Shown one piece after another: positions 18,481 through 27,225 of a DNA stretch of 64,000 bases; the stretch's first letter is position 1, and each line of letters begins with the position of its first letter. Below the pieces are notes generated by a model. It was given only the letters and a program-made list of their open reading frames with translations, ran no database searches and was not told the DNA's origin. The DNA comes from Christiangramia crocea. Its GTDB lineage: Bacteria; Bacteroidota; Bacteroidia; Flavobacteriales; Flavobacteriaceae. The stretch is taken from positions 248,001 through 312,000 of the forward strand of contig NZ_JAJSON010000025.1 in NCBI RefSeq assembly GCF_022410465.1. The letters are read 5' to 3'. A program made the position numbers and the translations under genes.

Positions 18481-19041
18481 ATGATCTCGCTAAAACCAAC
18501 CAAGGGTCATCTTCTTGTCGCGGAACCATCTATCATTGGAGATGTCTCTTTCAATCGTTCTGTGGTTCTTCTTGCTGACCATTCAGATAATGGATCGGTT
18601 GGATTTATCCTGAATAAAATCCTGGATTTTACACTAAAAGACCTTATTCCAGAAATAAAAGGAAATTTCAAGATCTATAATGGAGGGCCTGTAGAACAGG
18701 ATAACCTTTATTTTATCCATAAGATCCCGGACCTTATCCCAGACAGTATAGAGATCGCTCATGGCATCTACTGGGGTGGAAATTTCGAGGTAGTGATGGA
18801 GCTTATTTCAAAAGATCTTATTAATGAAAAGCAGATCAAATTCTTCCTTGGTTATTCCGGTTGGGATGCCAATCAGTTAGATGAAGAACTGAACTCCCAC
18901 TCCTGGGTGATTACTGTGAATGATGATGACACAGATTTACTGGAAAAACCATATAACTCTTTCTGGAAAGATAAAATGCTGGAGTTGGGTGGTGAGTATA
19001 TGCTCTGGTCTAATTCTCCGGAAAACCCAACCTATAACTAG
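18481..19041 (+). CDS. YqgE/AlgH (UPF0301) family protein
   Basis: 186 residues. The family start is clear: PTKGHLLVAEPSIIGDVSFNRSVVLLADH, then GSVGFILNK, YNGGPVEQDNLYFIH and the C-terminal FLGYSGWDANQLDEEL. The protein is cytosolic and its role is poorly defined; AlgH in Pseudomonas was linked to alginate control. Its stop and that of the convergent aminotransferase gene share one CTAG. Confidence 0.92.
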   Translation: MISLKPTKGHLLVAEPSIIGDVSFNRSVVLLADHSDNGSVGFILNKILDFTLKDLIPEIKGNFKIYNGGPVEQDNLYFIHKIPDLIPDSIEIAHGIYWGGNFEVVMELISKDLINEKQIKFFLGYSGWDANQLDEELNSHSWVITVNDDDTDLLEKPYNSFWKDKMLELGGEYMLWSNSPENPTYN

Positions 19042-19883
19042 CCAAGCCTGGCCTTTACATTCAATTTGCCTAAAAGTTCTTTTGCGGTGGTATTTCCGTA
19101 TTCCTTTTTACGGTACCTGCTTACGGGCTGGATTCCCAAGGCCACATTCGTGATAAAAAGTTCATCAGCCTTCTGAAGTTCAAAAGGGGATATTGAAGTC
19201 TCTTCCAGCTGATAATCCTCAGTTTTTTTCAGAATATTGATCAACTGCTTTCTGATTATTCCATTAAGGACGCCATCGCTCAAAGGCGGGGTTTTCACAG
19301 TATTGCCTTTCACCAGGAATAAATTACCATTCAGGGCCTCTACCACACTTTTCTTTTCATTCAGTAACAGGCAGTTATCATAAGAGTTCTCCCTGGCAAA
19401 AATACTTCCCAGTACATTCACAGCCCTGTTATTGGATTTTATGGTAGATAGCAAGCCGCTGGTCACAAAGTGATCTTTAAAAAGCTCGATCTCATATGGC
19501 TTCTCGTTCAGCAGATAAAAAGCATTCTCCATGGCCTCAGTGCTTATCACATACCCAATATCGCGGGTAGCCGGGGTATAATACCCACCTTGCAATCTAT
19601 AGACAGCAAACCTTATACGGGCTGGAGAATTGGTTAGTTCATTCGCCTCAATGATATCGCTTATCTCCTTTTCCAGGAATTCAGGAGAAAAACTGGAAGG
19701 GATTTCCATTCTCATAATTCTCATCGAGGCCATAAGTCTGAAATAATGATCTTCCCAGAACATTATTTTACCGTTCACTACCCTTATGGTTTCGAAAACC
19801 GAATCCCCATAAGCAAAACCACGGTTAAGTACTGGAATGTTGGCCTCTTCCTCCTCTAGTATTTTTCCGTTATGATTGATCAT
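19038..19883 (-). CDS. Class IV PLP-dependent aminotransferase (PabC/IlvE-like)
   Basis: 281 residues. The fold-type IV family is shown by NRGFAYGDSVFETIRV (about 21-36), an Arg-containing PARIRFAVYR, the PLP lysine in TIKSNNRA (about 160) and VEALNGNLFLV near the cofactor phosphate. The size and N-terminus fit aminodeoxychorismate lyase (PabC) or a branched-chain or D-amino acid aminotransferase; sequence motifs alone do not decide. A terminator-like hairpin ends six bases before the ATG, which may restrict its expression. Confidence 0.83.
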   Translation of the reverse strand: MINHNGKILEEEEANIPVLNRGFAYGDSVFETIRVVNGKIMFWEDHYFRLMASMRIMRMEIPSSFSPEFLEKEISDIIEANELTNSPARIRFAVYRLQGGYYTPATRDIGYVISTEAMENAFYLLNEKPYEIELFKDHFVTSGLLSTIKSNNRAVNVLGSIFARENSYDNCLLLNEKKSVVEALNGNLFLVKGNTVKTPPLSDGVLNGIIRKQLINILKKTEDYQLEETSISPFELQKADELFITNVALGIQPVSRYRKKEYGNTTAKELLGKLNVKARLG

Positions 19884-19907
19884 AAAAAACCCCGTTTAAA
19901 AACGGGG
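19884..19907 (-). terminator. Terminator-like hairpin abutting a start codon
   Basis: On the minus strand CCCCGTTT pairs with AAACGGGG, with a two-base loop, and is followed by six T and then directly by the ATG of the aminotransferase. It lies downstream of the START-like gene on the same strand, so it may terminate that transcript or act as an attenuator for the aminotransferase. Confidence 0.7.
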
Positions 19908-19933
19908 CAAAGGTAATATTTATAATAAGATTT

Positions 19934-20320
19934 TTAAGCCGATCCGAGGATCTGTTTAAGATCACCAACCATATTTTCCCAAAGCATCTTTCCTTCATCG
20001 ATCTCATCCTCCTCGGCAAAATCGGTAATCATAAGGGATACATCTTTGGTAATATCGTCTACCTGAATACGCAATTCAAAGAAATATGGAGTATCCTCAT
20101 CATCTACCCATTTAAATTTTATACGCTCATCACTTTTTTTACTGACAAGCTTTGCCTTTTCTTCACTACCTTCCCATATAAAAGTAAAAAATTCCCCCCG
20201 GGAATTCACATTATCGGCATACCATTCACTTAAACCTGAGGGAGTTGATATATATTGGAACAATAATGAAGGAGAAGCTTGAATAGGAAACTCCATTTCG
20301 TATTTTATCTTTTCTTCCAT
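19934..20320 (-). CDS. START/SRPBCC-like domain protein
   Basis: 128 residues. FPIQASPSLLFQYISTPSGLSEWYADNV is the typical opening of AHSA1/START-like ligand-binding domains, and alternating beta strands follow (FTFIWEG, KFKWVDD, YFFELRI). A closing long helix starts at EGKMLWENMVGDLK. It is cytosolic and the ligand is unknown. It is strongly acidic in the last third. It is probably transcribed alone, since the hairpin at 19884-19907 lies just past its stop. Confidence 0.82.
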   Translation of the reverse strand: MEEKIKYEMEFPIQASPSLLFQYISTPSGLSEWYADNVNSRGEFFTFIWEGSEEKAKLVSKKSDERIKFKWVDDEDTPYFFELRIQVDDITKDVSLMITDFAEEDEIDEGKMLWENMVGDLKQILGSA

Positions 20321-20402
20321 TTTTGATTAATTAGTTTCGGGCAATATAGATATTAATTGGAAAGATAAAAAGAAATCAAAATAAATATTTTAGAAAATAA
20401 AG

Positions 20403-20433
20403 TTTGCGCCAAATTAAATTGTTTTTATATTTG
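20403..20433 (+). promoter_or_regulatory. tRNA promoter, TTTG-N19-TATATTTG
   Basis: TTTG at 20403-20406 and TATATTTG at 20426-20433 separated by exactly 19 bases form a perfect Bacteroidota promoter. It would begin a transcript near 20440 carrying a roughly 70-base leader before the tRNA. Confidence 0.88.
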
Positions 20434-20511
20434 CACCCGCATTAGCAAAATCCTGAAAAGCCTTTCATGATAAGGCCTCGAGCGAATTTCAAGTTGCGAA
20501 AATTATTATAC

Positions 20512-20585
20512 GGCGAGGTAGCTCAGTTGGTTAGAGCGTCGGATTCATAACCCGGAGGTCCCGAGTTCAAATCTCGGTCTCGCTA
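20512..20585 (+). tRNA. tRNA-Met (CAT anticodon)
   Basis: Complete cloverleaf: acceptor stem 20512-20518 with 20578-20584, D stem GCTC/GAGC, anticodon loop TTCATAA at 20544-20550 with anticodon CAT, T arm CCGAG-TTCAAAT-CTCGG and discriminator A at 20585. CCA is not encoded. G1 faces T72, and A31 faces C39 at the top of the anticodon stem, so two pairs are weak. An elongator Met tRNA is most likely, because the three consecutive G-C pairs of initiators are incomplete. An Ile2 (lysidine) identity cannot be excluded by eye. Confidence 0.93.
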
Positions 20586-20596
20586 CAAGTAAAATC

Positions 20597-20631
20597 AAGG
20601 CTTTCGAGAAATCGAGAGCCTTTGTTTTTTT
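20597..20631 (+). terminator. Rho-independent terminator after tRNA-Met
   Basis: AAGGCTTTCGA pairs with TCGAGAGCCTT around a GAAA loop (one mismatch), followed by a T-rich tract. Confidence 0.88.
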
Positions 20632-20636
20632 CACTT

Positions 20637-20658
20637 AGTACAGAATAAGTACAGAATG
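20637..20658 (+). repeat. 11-bp tandem repeat beside the tRNA
   Basis: AGTACAGAATA is immediately followed by AGTACAGAATG, 10 of 11 bases identical, right after the tRNA terminator. It marks the junction between the housekeeping block and the accessory block. No further copy was noticed in the window. Confidence 0.6.
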
Positions 20659-20815
20659 GTCATATTTTTTTGCATTAATTTAGTCTGACACCGTTTAATT
20701 TTATTTAAACGCAAATTTAATTCCAGCTAAAAATATTATGCTCATGTAGACTTTTTGTTGGTTGCAATTGAAAAACCGATTCCTCAACGATCTTTATTAC
20801 TCGCCCTTCAGAATT

Positions 20816-21736
20816 TTAAAAATTATCGGCATCCTTGTAAGCATTAATAACTGCAAAGGCACCTTCTTCACCAATTATAGAGTTTCCATGTTCCATCCCG
20901 ACAAGCCCATTGAAACCCTTACTGTAAATATGCTTGAAAATATTTCTATAGTTAATTTCTCCGGTTCCAGGTTCGTTCCTACCGGGATTGTCCCCTACCT
21001 GAAAATAAGCAATTTCATCCCAGCATTTATCAATATTCGGAATAAGGTTACCTTCCTGGATTTGTTGATGGTAAATATCAAATAATATTTTACAGGAGGG
21101 ACTGTCGACTGCTTTGCAAATCTGGTATGCTTGCGGACTTTCATTTAAAAACATGCCTGGATGATCCCTGAAATTTAATGGCTCAAGTACCATAATCAGG
21201 TTATGCGGCTCTATAATTTCCGAAGCAGCTTTCAAAGATTCTACAACATTTGCCGTTTGGTATTCAAATGCTAGCTTAGGATCTATAGCGCCGGGAACGA
21301 CTGTCATCCATTTGGCTCCAAGTCTTTTCGCTACTTGAATTGAAGATTTAATTTCATCCAGAAATTCTTCACGTTTTTCTTTATTACCACTAGCCAAGTT
21401 GGGCTCTTTCCAGCCAATAGTATGGGCCACAAAAACACCCATGATCATGTTATTTGTTTTTAGGGTTTCTGCTATTTCATTCTGAAGGTCGACATCACGA
21501 TCTTTCATATTGTTATCCTCAAAAGCTGTAAATCCCTGAGACGCCATAAACTGAAGCTGGTCAATGGGATTATCACCGACAACACTTTTAAACATTTCCA
21601 AATGTGGAGCATAGTGAAGATTAAAAATCTGTTCTTTAATGTTTATTATCTCTTTAGCTTCACTATAAAAACCGCCTCCCAGTATGAGGCCGGAGCCGGC
21701 AGCGATAGTTTTTTTAAAAAAAGATCTTCTTTGCAT
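20816..21736 (-). CDS. Tat-exported hydroxypyruvate-isomerase-like TIM barrel
   Basis: 306 residues. The N-terminus MQRRSFFKKTIAAGSGLILGG is a twin-arginine signal peptide (RRSFFKK). The rest is an AP-endonuclease-2/sugar isomerase TIM barrel of the Hyi type: FNLHYAPHLEMF, VVPGAIDP, LVLEPLN-like MVLEPLNFRDHPG with the metal Glu, FDIYHQQIQEGN, QVGDNPGRNEPGTGEINY and a late GMEHGNS. It may isomerise hydroxypyruvate/tartronate semialdehyde or another keto-sugar; export to the periplasm suggests a sugar substrate. It is the first gene of the accessory block. Confidence 0.82.
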   Translation of the reverse strand: MQRRSFFKKTIAAGSGLILGGGFYSEAKEIINIKEQIFNLHYAPHLEMFKSVVGDNPIDQLQFMASQGFTAFEDNNMKDRDVDLQNEIAETLKTNNMIMGVFVAHTIGWKEPNLASGNKEKREEFLDEIKSSIQVAKRLGAKWMTVVPGAIDPKLAFEYQTANVVESLKAASEIIEPHNLIMVLEPLNFRDHPGMFLNESPQAYQICKAVDSPSCKILFDIYHQQIQEGNLIPNIDKCWDEIAYFQVGDNPGRNEPGTGEINYRNIFKHIYSKGFNGLVGMEHGNSIIGEEGAFAVINAYKDADNF

Positions 21737-22079
21737 AAGAAAAAATTAAGATTATAAGTGACTATTTGCTCAGGCTCAACCTCATTAAATTTTAATAAAA
21801 GAAGTTGAAGAGGTGAGAAAATATTAATTGAGACCATTCATTTACCAAGTTAAACTTTATCTATCCATACTTATTATAGAAAAGAATATAATGAATTACT
21901 GACTAAATCGTTAACCAAAAAGTCAAAACCGAACTACTAGCAATTCTTGGTTCTTTTATAAAGCATTAGATACATACCTTCGAAATTTCATCTTATTATA
22001 ACTGTAAAAATTTGAATGATTAATTTCTAATTTAAAATTAGTTGGATCATTTAGTTCATGAGGGGATATATAATTCAAT
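21737..22079 (-). other. AT-rich gap with no recognisable gene
   Basis: 343 bases. Short frames here start or end without family signatures. The left part is the promoter side of the Tat isomerase gene. The right part follows the decayed phosphatase. I see no RNA or repeat structure. Confidence 0.5.
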
Positions 22080-22834
22080 TTAAATGGCAGGTCCTGCAAA
22101 ATCAAAACTGCCATCTTCAAAATTATCAACTCCATACTGAATAAAAGAACCAAGATATTGATCCCCGGCAATATGGAAGGCCATTGCTTTGCGTATTATT
22201 TCTACAGCCTTGTCCCTTTTTAGTTTTGGCCAACCATTAGAATCCATATCTACTGTTGGTCTGTCCCCCTTAATATATTCTCCCCTTGCAGGAATTTTTA
22301 GCCCAGGAATGACACTACCATCTTTAGATCCTTTAGGTAATGTCGCTACGGTAGCGAAATTGGTCTGTGATAATACAGCTTTCATTAGAGTTTCCTCCTC
22401 CCAGTCTTCAACCCAGTGTTCTAGAAACTCCTCCTGTCTTACACCCAGAAGATCAGCTTTCACGTGTTAATATTTCTTTATATCGAAATCTTCGTTATTG
22501 ATCCATCCATTATGGACTTCAGCTTCTGCCGGCCGGACATGTTTAGGAGCGGATTTGAATTTTCGATTTTCTAGTATAGCAAAACTTATTACAGCATAAT
22601 TCCATTTCGTATAATAAACGCCAATATTGTTTTTTCAGGCGTTGGATCATATGGATTTGGAAAATGGCTTGTCTGGGTAAATTGAACCATGTTCACCCAT
22701 TCTGGATTCATTTTATACCCACCGCTATCCTGAGCGTAGGCTCCAAAACCTTTGGAAACATCTGCTTTTTTGCCCTTTTCTCCCCACGAATTTCCGTAAT
22801 ATACATCGTGATCATCGGGAATTATCGCACAGGG
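22080..22834 (-). pseudogene. Decayed PhoD-like alkaline phosphatase/phosphodiesterase
   Basis: Joining frames on the minus strand gives a recognisable PhoD-type metallophosphatase: IPDDHDVYYGNSWGE (from about 22834), DSGGYKMNPEWVNMVQFTQTSH, then after a frameshift at a six-T run (22630-22635) NYAVISFAILENRKFKSAPK up to an in-frame TAA (22467-22469). It then continues as KADLLGVRQEEFLEHW and QTNFATVATLPKG to FAGPAI. The amino-terminal domain and the C-terminal end are missing, and the metal motif AGDQH reads AGDQY. The last open part (22080-22463, GTG start, 127 codons) could be mistaken for a gene. Bases 22835-23066 to its right hold nothing I recognise. Confidence 0.85.
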
Positions 22835-23066
22835 AATCTATCTCATAATCAGTGGTTCCTCCACCAGGAAGGTTTCATGCACTTTACGAATTTTGAACTC
22901 ACTATTTACTTCTAAAATAAATGGAACGGTGCCCCCAGAAAACTGTAAAATTTATTGAAAAATATACTGGCAATGGAAAAGAAATTGTCATCGAAGGTAA
23001 ACTTGTTTACTTTAAATATTTTAGAATTTTCACATAGAATTGAGTTATTAACGACTAATAAAATAC

Positions 23067-26000
23067 TTATTTTTTTTGAATGGTTTTTTTATATTTCGAG
23101 GGTAGGCATCCGAATTGTTTTTTAAAAGATTCACGAAAATATTTATAATCATTAAAACCAACCTCTAAAGCAACTTGTGATAATTTAAGATTTTTACTTA
23201 ATATTATTTCTGCTGCATTTTTCAAGCGAATAGATCGAATGAATCCAGTTAATGATAAACCTGTTAAGGATTTAATTTTTCGGTAAAGAGTAGATTGGCT
23301 CATACAAAGTTCATCCATAAGGGTTTCTATTAAATTATCATCTAAAAGATTTTCTTCTATAAGCTTTACCGCCTTAGCTATAAATATACTTTCTGCATCC
23401 TCGGAGTTAATTTCATTTTTTGATGGCTCAAAACGAACTTTATTCAAAAAATATTTTCGTAATTTTTGTCTATTGTGCAATACAGTTGCTATGCGAGCTT
23501 TGATAATCTTAGGTGCGAAAGGTTTAGTTATAAAGTCATCTGCCCCCGTATTAAGACCTTTGATCTCATAAATATTTGAACTTCGTGCAGTTAATAGTAT
23601 TACTGGGATATGCGAAGTCCCGATCTGTTTTTTTAATTCCTTACATACAGTTAAACCATCTTTACCAGGCATCATGATATCACAGAGTATAAGATCTGGT
23701 ACATGTTCGGAAGCTAATTCTATTCCCTTATCGCCATTTTCTGCTTCAATTAACTCATAATGGTTACCAAGCAAAGACCTTAAATATTTTCTGATATCGG
23801 CATTATCATCAATTATTAAAATAGTATTCTCATGAACCTTCTTGTCGGGATCTAATGAAATACTTCCTTTGGATAATTCTTTATAAGTATCAACACTTTT
23901 TGCATTTCCCGCTCGGTTGTTTTTTAAATAATTTTTAATTTCTTCTGCATAAGGAAGTTTGATATTAAAGTGAGAACCTTTATTAATTTTACTTTCAACT
24001 GTGATATGCCCCTTATGTAATTCAATAATTTTTTTAGAAAAGGTCAGCCCAATTCCACTTCCTATAACATGAGCAGTATTGGTATTTTTTATTTGGTAGA
24101 ATCTATCAAAAATTTTTTGCTGATCTTCTGGTGCTATGCCAATTCCATTATCTTCAATGGACAATAAGCAATAATCTTTCTTCTCTATAATTTTAAAAAT
24201 AATACGTCCACCAGGTTTAGTATATTTTAGGGCATTAGAAATCAAATTACAAATTACAATTTCCATTTTACTATGATCAAAAGATAAATTAATTAGGTCC
24301 CTATCACTTTCAAATCGATAATCTATATTCTTATTAAAAGCCTGCTCCTTGAAATACATAAAAACTTCCAATGAAAATTTGACAATATTTCCCTTTGAAG
24401 CATTCAATTTTAATATCCCATGCTGAGCTTTTCTAAAATCAATCAATTCATTTGTCAATTTCAGCATGCGATTAGCATTTTTTTCTACAGTTATTAATTT
24501 TTCTCTAATTTCTCCATTCAATTTTTCTGAACCTAAAATCTCTTTTAAAGGTCCTAAAACTAGTGTTAAAGGTGTTCGGAATTCATGAGAAATATTTGTA
24601 AAAAAAGTTAGTTTCGCTTCATTAAGATCATTTTCCTTTTCCTGAGTTATTTCTGATAATTCTAATTTATGGCGGAAATGTCTTTGTCTTAGATAAACCA
24701 AAATGAAACTAAGGAATATTAATATAAAAAGAATCACATATATTAGGTATGCCAAGGGGCTCAACCATGGTGCATGGAGTACGTTAATCTCAAGTGATTT
24801 TGGGTCTGACCACTGTTTATAATCCTTGGACGAACTTACCTGAAATTCATAATTTCCAGGAGCCAGCCCCACGAAGTTGACATTCTTCTGATTTTTAATA
24901 TAATTCCAATCCTTTTGATATCCCAATAATCTGTACCGGTAACTTATAGTTTCCTGATCTGAAAAATTATTATTTATAAACCCAATACTGAAGGATTTCT
25001 CCCTGTGTGTTAACTCAATCTTATCTGCATAACCAATATTTTTATTCAGCAACACCCGTCCATTAATAGAATCATACGCATTTATCCTCCTATTATTCAC
25101 CTTCAAAGCAGTAAAAATAAGTTCATGAGGATTTTGTTTATCCTCTATATCATCAGGATTAAAGTAAGTAAGATTATCAATCCCCCCAACATAAATCATG
25201 GATTTATTCTTTCCCTCATAGATACTTCTCAAATTAAATATAGAAGTCGCTATTCCATCTTCTTCTCCATAATTAATAAGGGATTCCTTTGTTGGATTTA
25301 AATTTACCAGATTCGTTGAAGTGCTTATCCATAAATTATTATTTCTATCTGAAGAGATTCCACAAATGAAATCGTTGATAAGCCCATTAACGACAGTATA
25401 GGTTTTTTCAACCTCCAGAATCTCGTTCTTGAATTTTAATTTATATAGACCATTAGGTGTTCCTAACCATATAAACCCTGAATTGGCATATATACAGTTT
25501 ATGATTTGGGGAATTCTTGTATCCATAAATTTTGTATGATGAACAAAGTTTTTAGTATTCCTATCATACAAATGCAAGCCATTATAAGTCCCAACCCACA
25601 AATTGCCAACCGCATCATATGCCATAGAGGTTATACGATTGCTTTCAAGCTTTTGTTCTTCGCCACGAAGCCTATAGTGTTTAACGATCTTGGGAGCCTT
25701 AAAATTCGAAACATTAATTAAATACAGCCCATTATGCTGGGTCCCTATCCATAAGTATTCATCATTTTCCGAAAGAAAAAAAGTTGGTTTAGATATATCC
25801 AGCTTACTTATCTCATTCTGATTTTTATCCATAAATACAGTAGAAGCTGAAGTCCCGAATACTATTACGTCATTATGCTCATATATCCTAAAAACTTTTT
25901 GATCATTTTCAATATTTACTTGTTGCAGGGAGTTTAACTTCGCACCAAAAAATAAACCGCTTCTTAAAGTCCCGAGATAAATTCCATTCTCATTTTTATA

Positions 26001-27071
26001 AACGGAATTTACATTTAGCTCTTTAGTCAACACTGGATTATCAAGAGTACTTGTTATATTTTTAAAGCCCTGGTTTTGCATAAGTTTGACACCTCCATTA
26101 CTGGAAGAAATCCAGAGTACATTATTTTTATCACTATGAATATCGAGGATAATATCATATTTGTACCCCTCTTTCTCTCTTTGGGGAAGAACCAGATCTT
26201 GTTTATAAAACTTTTTTAAATTCTTACTGCTGTAATAAAGGCCAGAACCCCATGTTCCTACCCAAAGCCTATCATCTTGGTCTAAATAAAGTGAAGTTGC
26301 ATAATTTGACGAAATATTCGTGGTAACAGTGCTTAACTTTTCATTTTCTAAATCAAAACGACTTAAATTTAAGTTACCATTCTTTTCCTGATCAATAGTA
26401 CTTATCCACAAGCAGTTACGGGAAATATCCTTTATTAATGTAGTAATATAATTATCTAAAGTATAGGTGAAAATTGAGTCTGAGGAGGTGTCAATTTTAA
26501 TTAACTTATTTTGCGAACCAATCCATACTATATCTTTTTCATCTGCTATAATACTTTTCGCTCTGAGCGATTTAAACCGATTTACAACTTTTTTTTGAGA
26601 ATCATTTAAAACGAAAACCCCATTGTCCTGACTTCCTATCCAAATATTTCCTTTCTTATCTTCAGTTATAACTCGAATTCTTAAGGCGCCCTGTATATCC
26701 TCATCAAGTATATAGTTATAATTAGTTAGTTTATTAGTTTCTATTTCAAGTTTGGAAAGTCCGCCACTTTTTGTCCCAATCCATAAATTATTTTTACTGT
26801 CAATATATAATGTTTCAATATTTTCGTTCCGTAGACCAGGATACTCTTCTCCCGGTTTTATTGCGGTGTAATTCAGGCCATCATACTTCGTGATACCATT
26901 TTCAGTAGCAATCCACTTAACATTTAACGAATCACTAACTATTTTAGTTACGTAGTTATGGGAAAGGCCTTCTTTTTGAGAAATATAATCGTATACAAAT
27001 CCACCATTGGATTTTTGTGCGCTAACAGTTGAAAATATTATCAAAAGAATATTAAATAAATACTTTCTCAT
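23067..27071 (-). CDS. Hybrid two-component system regulator (HTCS) of the PUL
   Basis: 1334 residues. After a signal peptide (1-18) come two seven-bladed reg_prop beta-propellers with repeated W-GT-GL motifs (about 25-690), a Y_Y_Y domain (about 705-765), one membrane helix (about 767-797), HisKA with the phospho-His near residue 828 in ISHEFRTP, a HATPase (DNGIGI, GSGIGLTFSKKI), a receiver domain with the phospho-Asp near 1129 in LCDIMMPGKDG, and a C-terminal AraC-type HTH (about 1240-1330). It is thus an outer sensor and a DNA-binding regulator in one chain. Such proteins sense oligosaccharides in the periplasm and switch on the linked PUL. It is encoded just downstream of the SusCD/sulfatase unit. 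Confidence 0.95.
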   Translation of the reverse strand: MRKYLFNILLIIFSTVSAQKSNGGFVYDYISQKEGLSHNYVTKIVSDSLNVKWIATENGITKYDGLNYTAIKPGEEYPGLRNENIETLYIDSKNNLWIGTKSGGLSKLEIETNKLTNYNYILDEDIQGALRIRVITEDKKGNIWIGSQDNGVFVLNDSQKKVVNRFKSLRAKSIIADEKDIVWIGSQNKLIKIDTSSDSIFTYTLDNYITTLIKDISRNCLWISTIDQEKNGNLNLSRFDLENEKLSTVTTNISSNYATSLYLDQDDRLWVGTWGSGLYYSSKNLKKFYKQDLVLPQREKEGYKYDIILDIHSDKNNVLWISSSNGGVKLMQNQGFKNITSTLDNPVLTKELNVNSVYKNENGIYLGTLRSGLFFGAKLNSLQQVNIENDQKVFRIYEHNDVIVFGTSASTVFMDKNQNEISKLDISKPTFFLSENDEYLWIGTQHNGLYLINVSNFKAPKIVKHYRLRGEEQKLESNRITSMAYDAVGNLWVGTYNGLHLYDRNTKNFVHHTKFMDTRIPQIINCIYANSGFIWLGTPNGLYKLKFKNEILEVEKTYTVVNGLINDFICGISSDRNNNLWISTSTNLVNLNPTKESLINYGEEDGIATSIFNLRSIYEGKNKSMIYVGGIDNLTYFNPDDIEDKQNPHELIFTALKVNNRRINAYDSINGRVLLNKNIGYADKIELTHREKSFSIGFINNNFSDQETISYRYRLLGYQKDWNYIKNQKNVNFVGLAPGNYEFQVSSSKDYKQWSDPKSLEINVLHAPWLSPLAYLIYVILFILIFLSFILVYLRQRHFRHKLELSEITQEKENDLNEAKLTFFTNISHEFRTPLTLVLGPLKEILGSEKLNGEIREKLITVEKNANRMLKLTNELIDFRKAQHGILKLNASKGNIVKFSLEVFMYFKEQAFNKNIDYRFESDRDLINLSFDHSKMEIVICNLISNALKYTKPGGRIIFKIIEKKDYCLLSIEDNGIGIAPEDQQKIFDRFYQIKNTNTAHVIGSGIGLTFSKKIIELHKGHITVESKINKGSHFNIKLPYAEEIKNYLKNNRAGNAKSVDTYKELSKGSISLDPDKKVHENTILIIDDNADIRKYLRSLLGNHYELIEAENGDKGIELASEHVPDLILCDIMMPGKDGLTVCKELKKQIGTSHIPVILLTARSSNIYEIKGLNTGADDFITKPFAPKIIKARIATVLHNRQKLRKYFLNKVRFEPSKNEINSEDAESIFIAKAVKLIEENLLDDNLIETLMDELCMSQSTLYRKIKSLTGLSLTGFIRSIRLKNAAEIILSKNLKLSQVALEVGFNDYKYFRESFKKQFGCLPSKYKKTIQKK

Positions 27072-27225
27072 CCCCGAAATTTAATAAGAATATGTACCGT
27101 TTCCAGAAAAAATAGAACTTTAATGGATTAGTAGCTATACCAAATTACACTTATCACTCAAAGTAACTAGGTCTATTTCTGTAAACTACTTAACCAATTA
27201 CTGTTTTTTATGAATAGATAAAATT

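Noticed and set aside
22664-22915. 83-codon plus-strand frame
   Set aside because: It lies opposite the decayed PhoD gene, which shows recognisable motifs on the minus strand.
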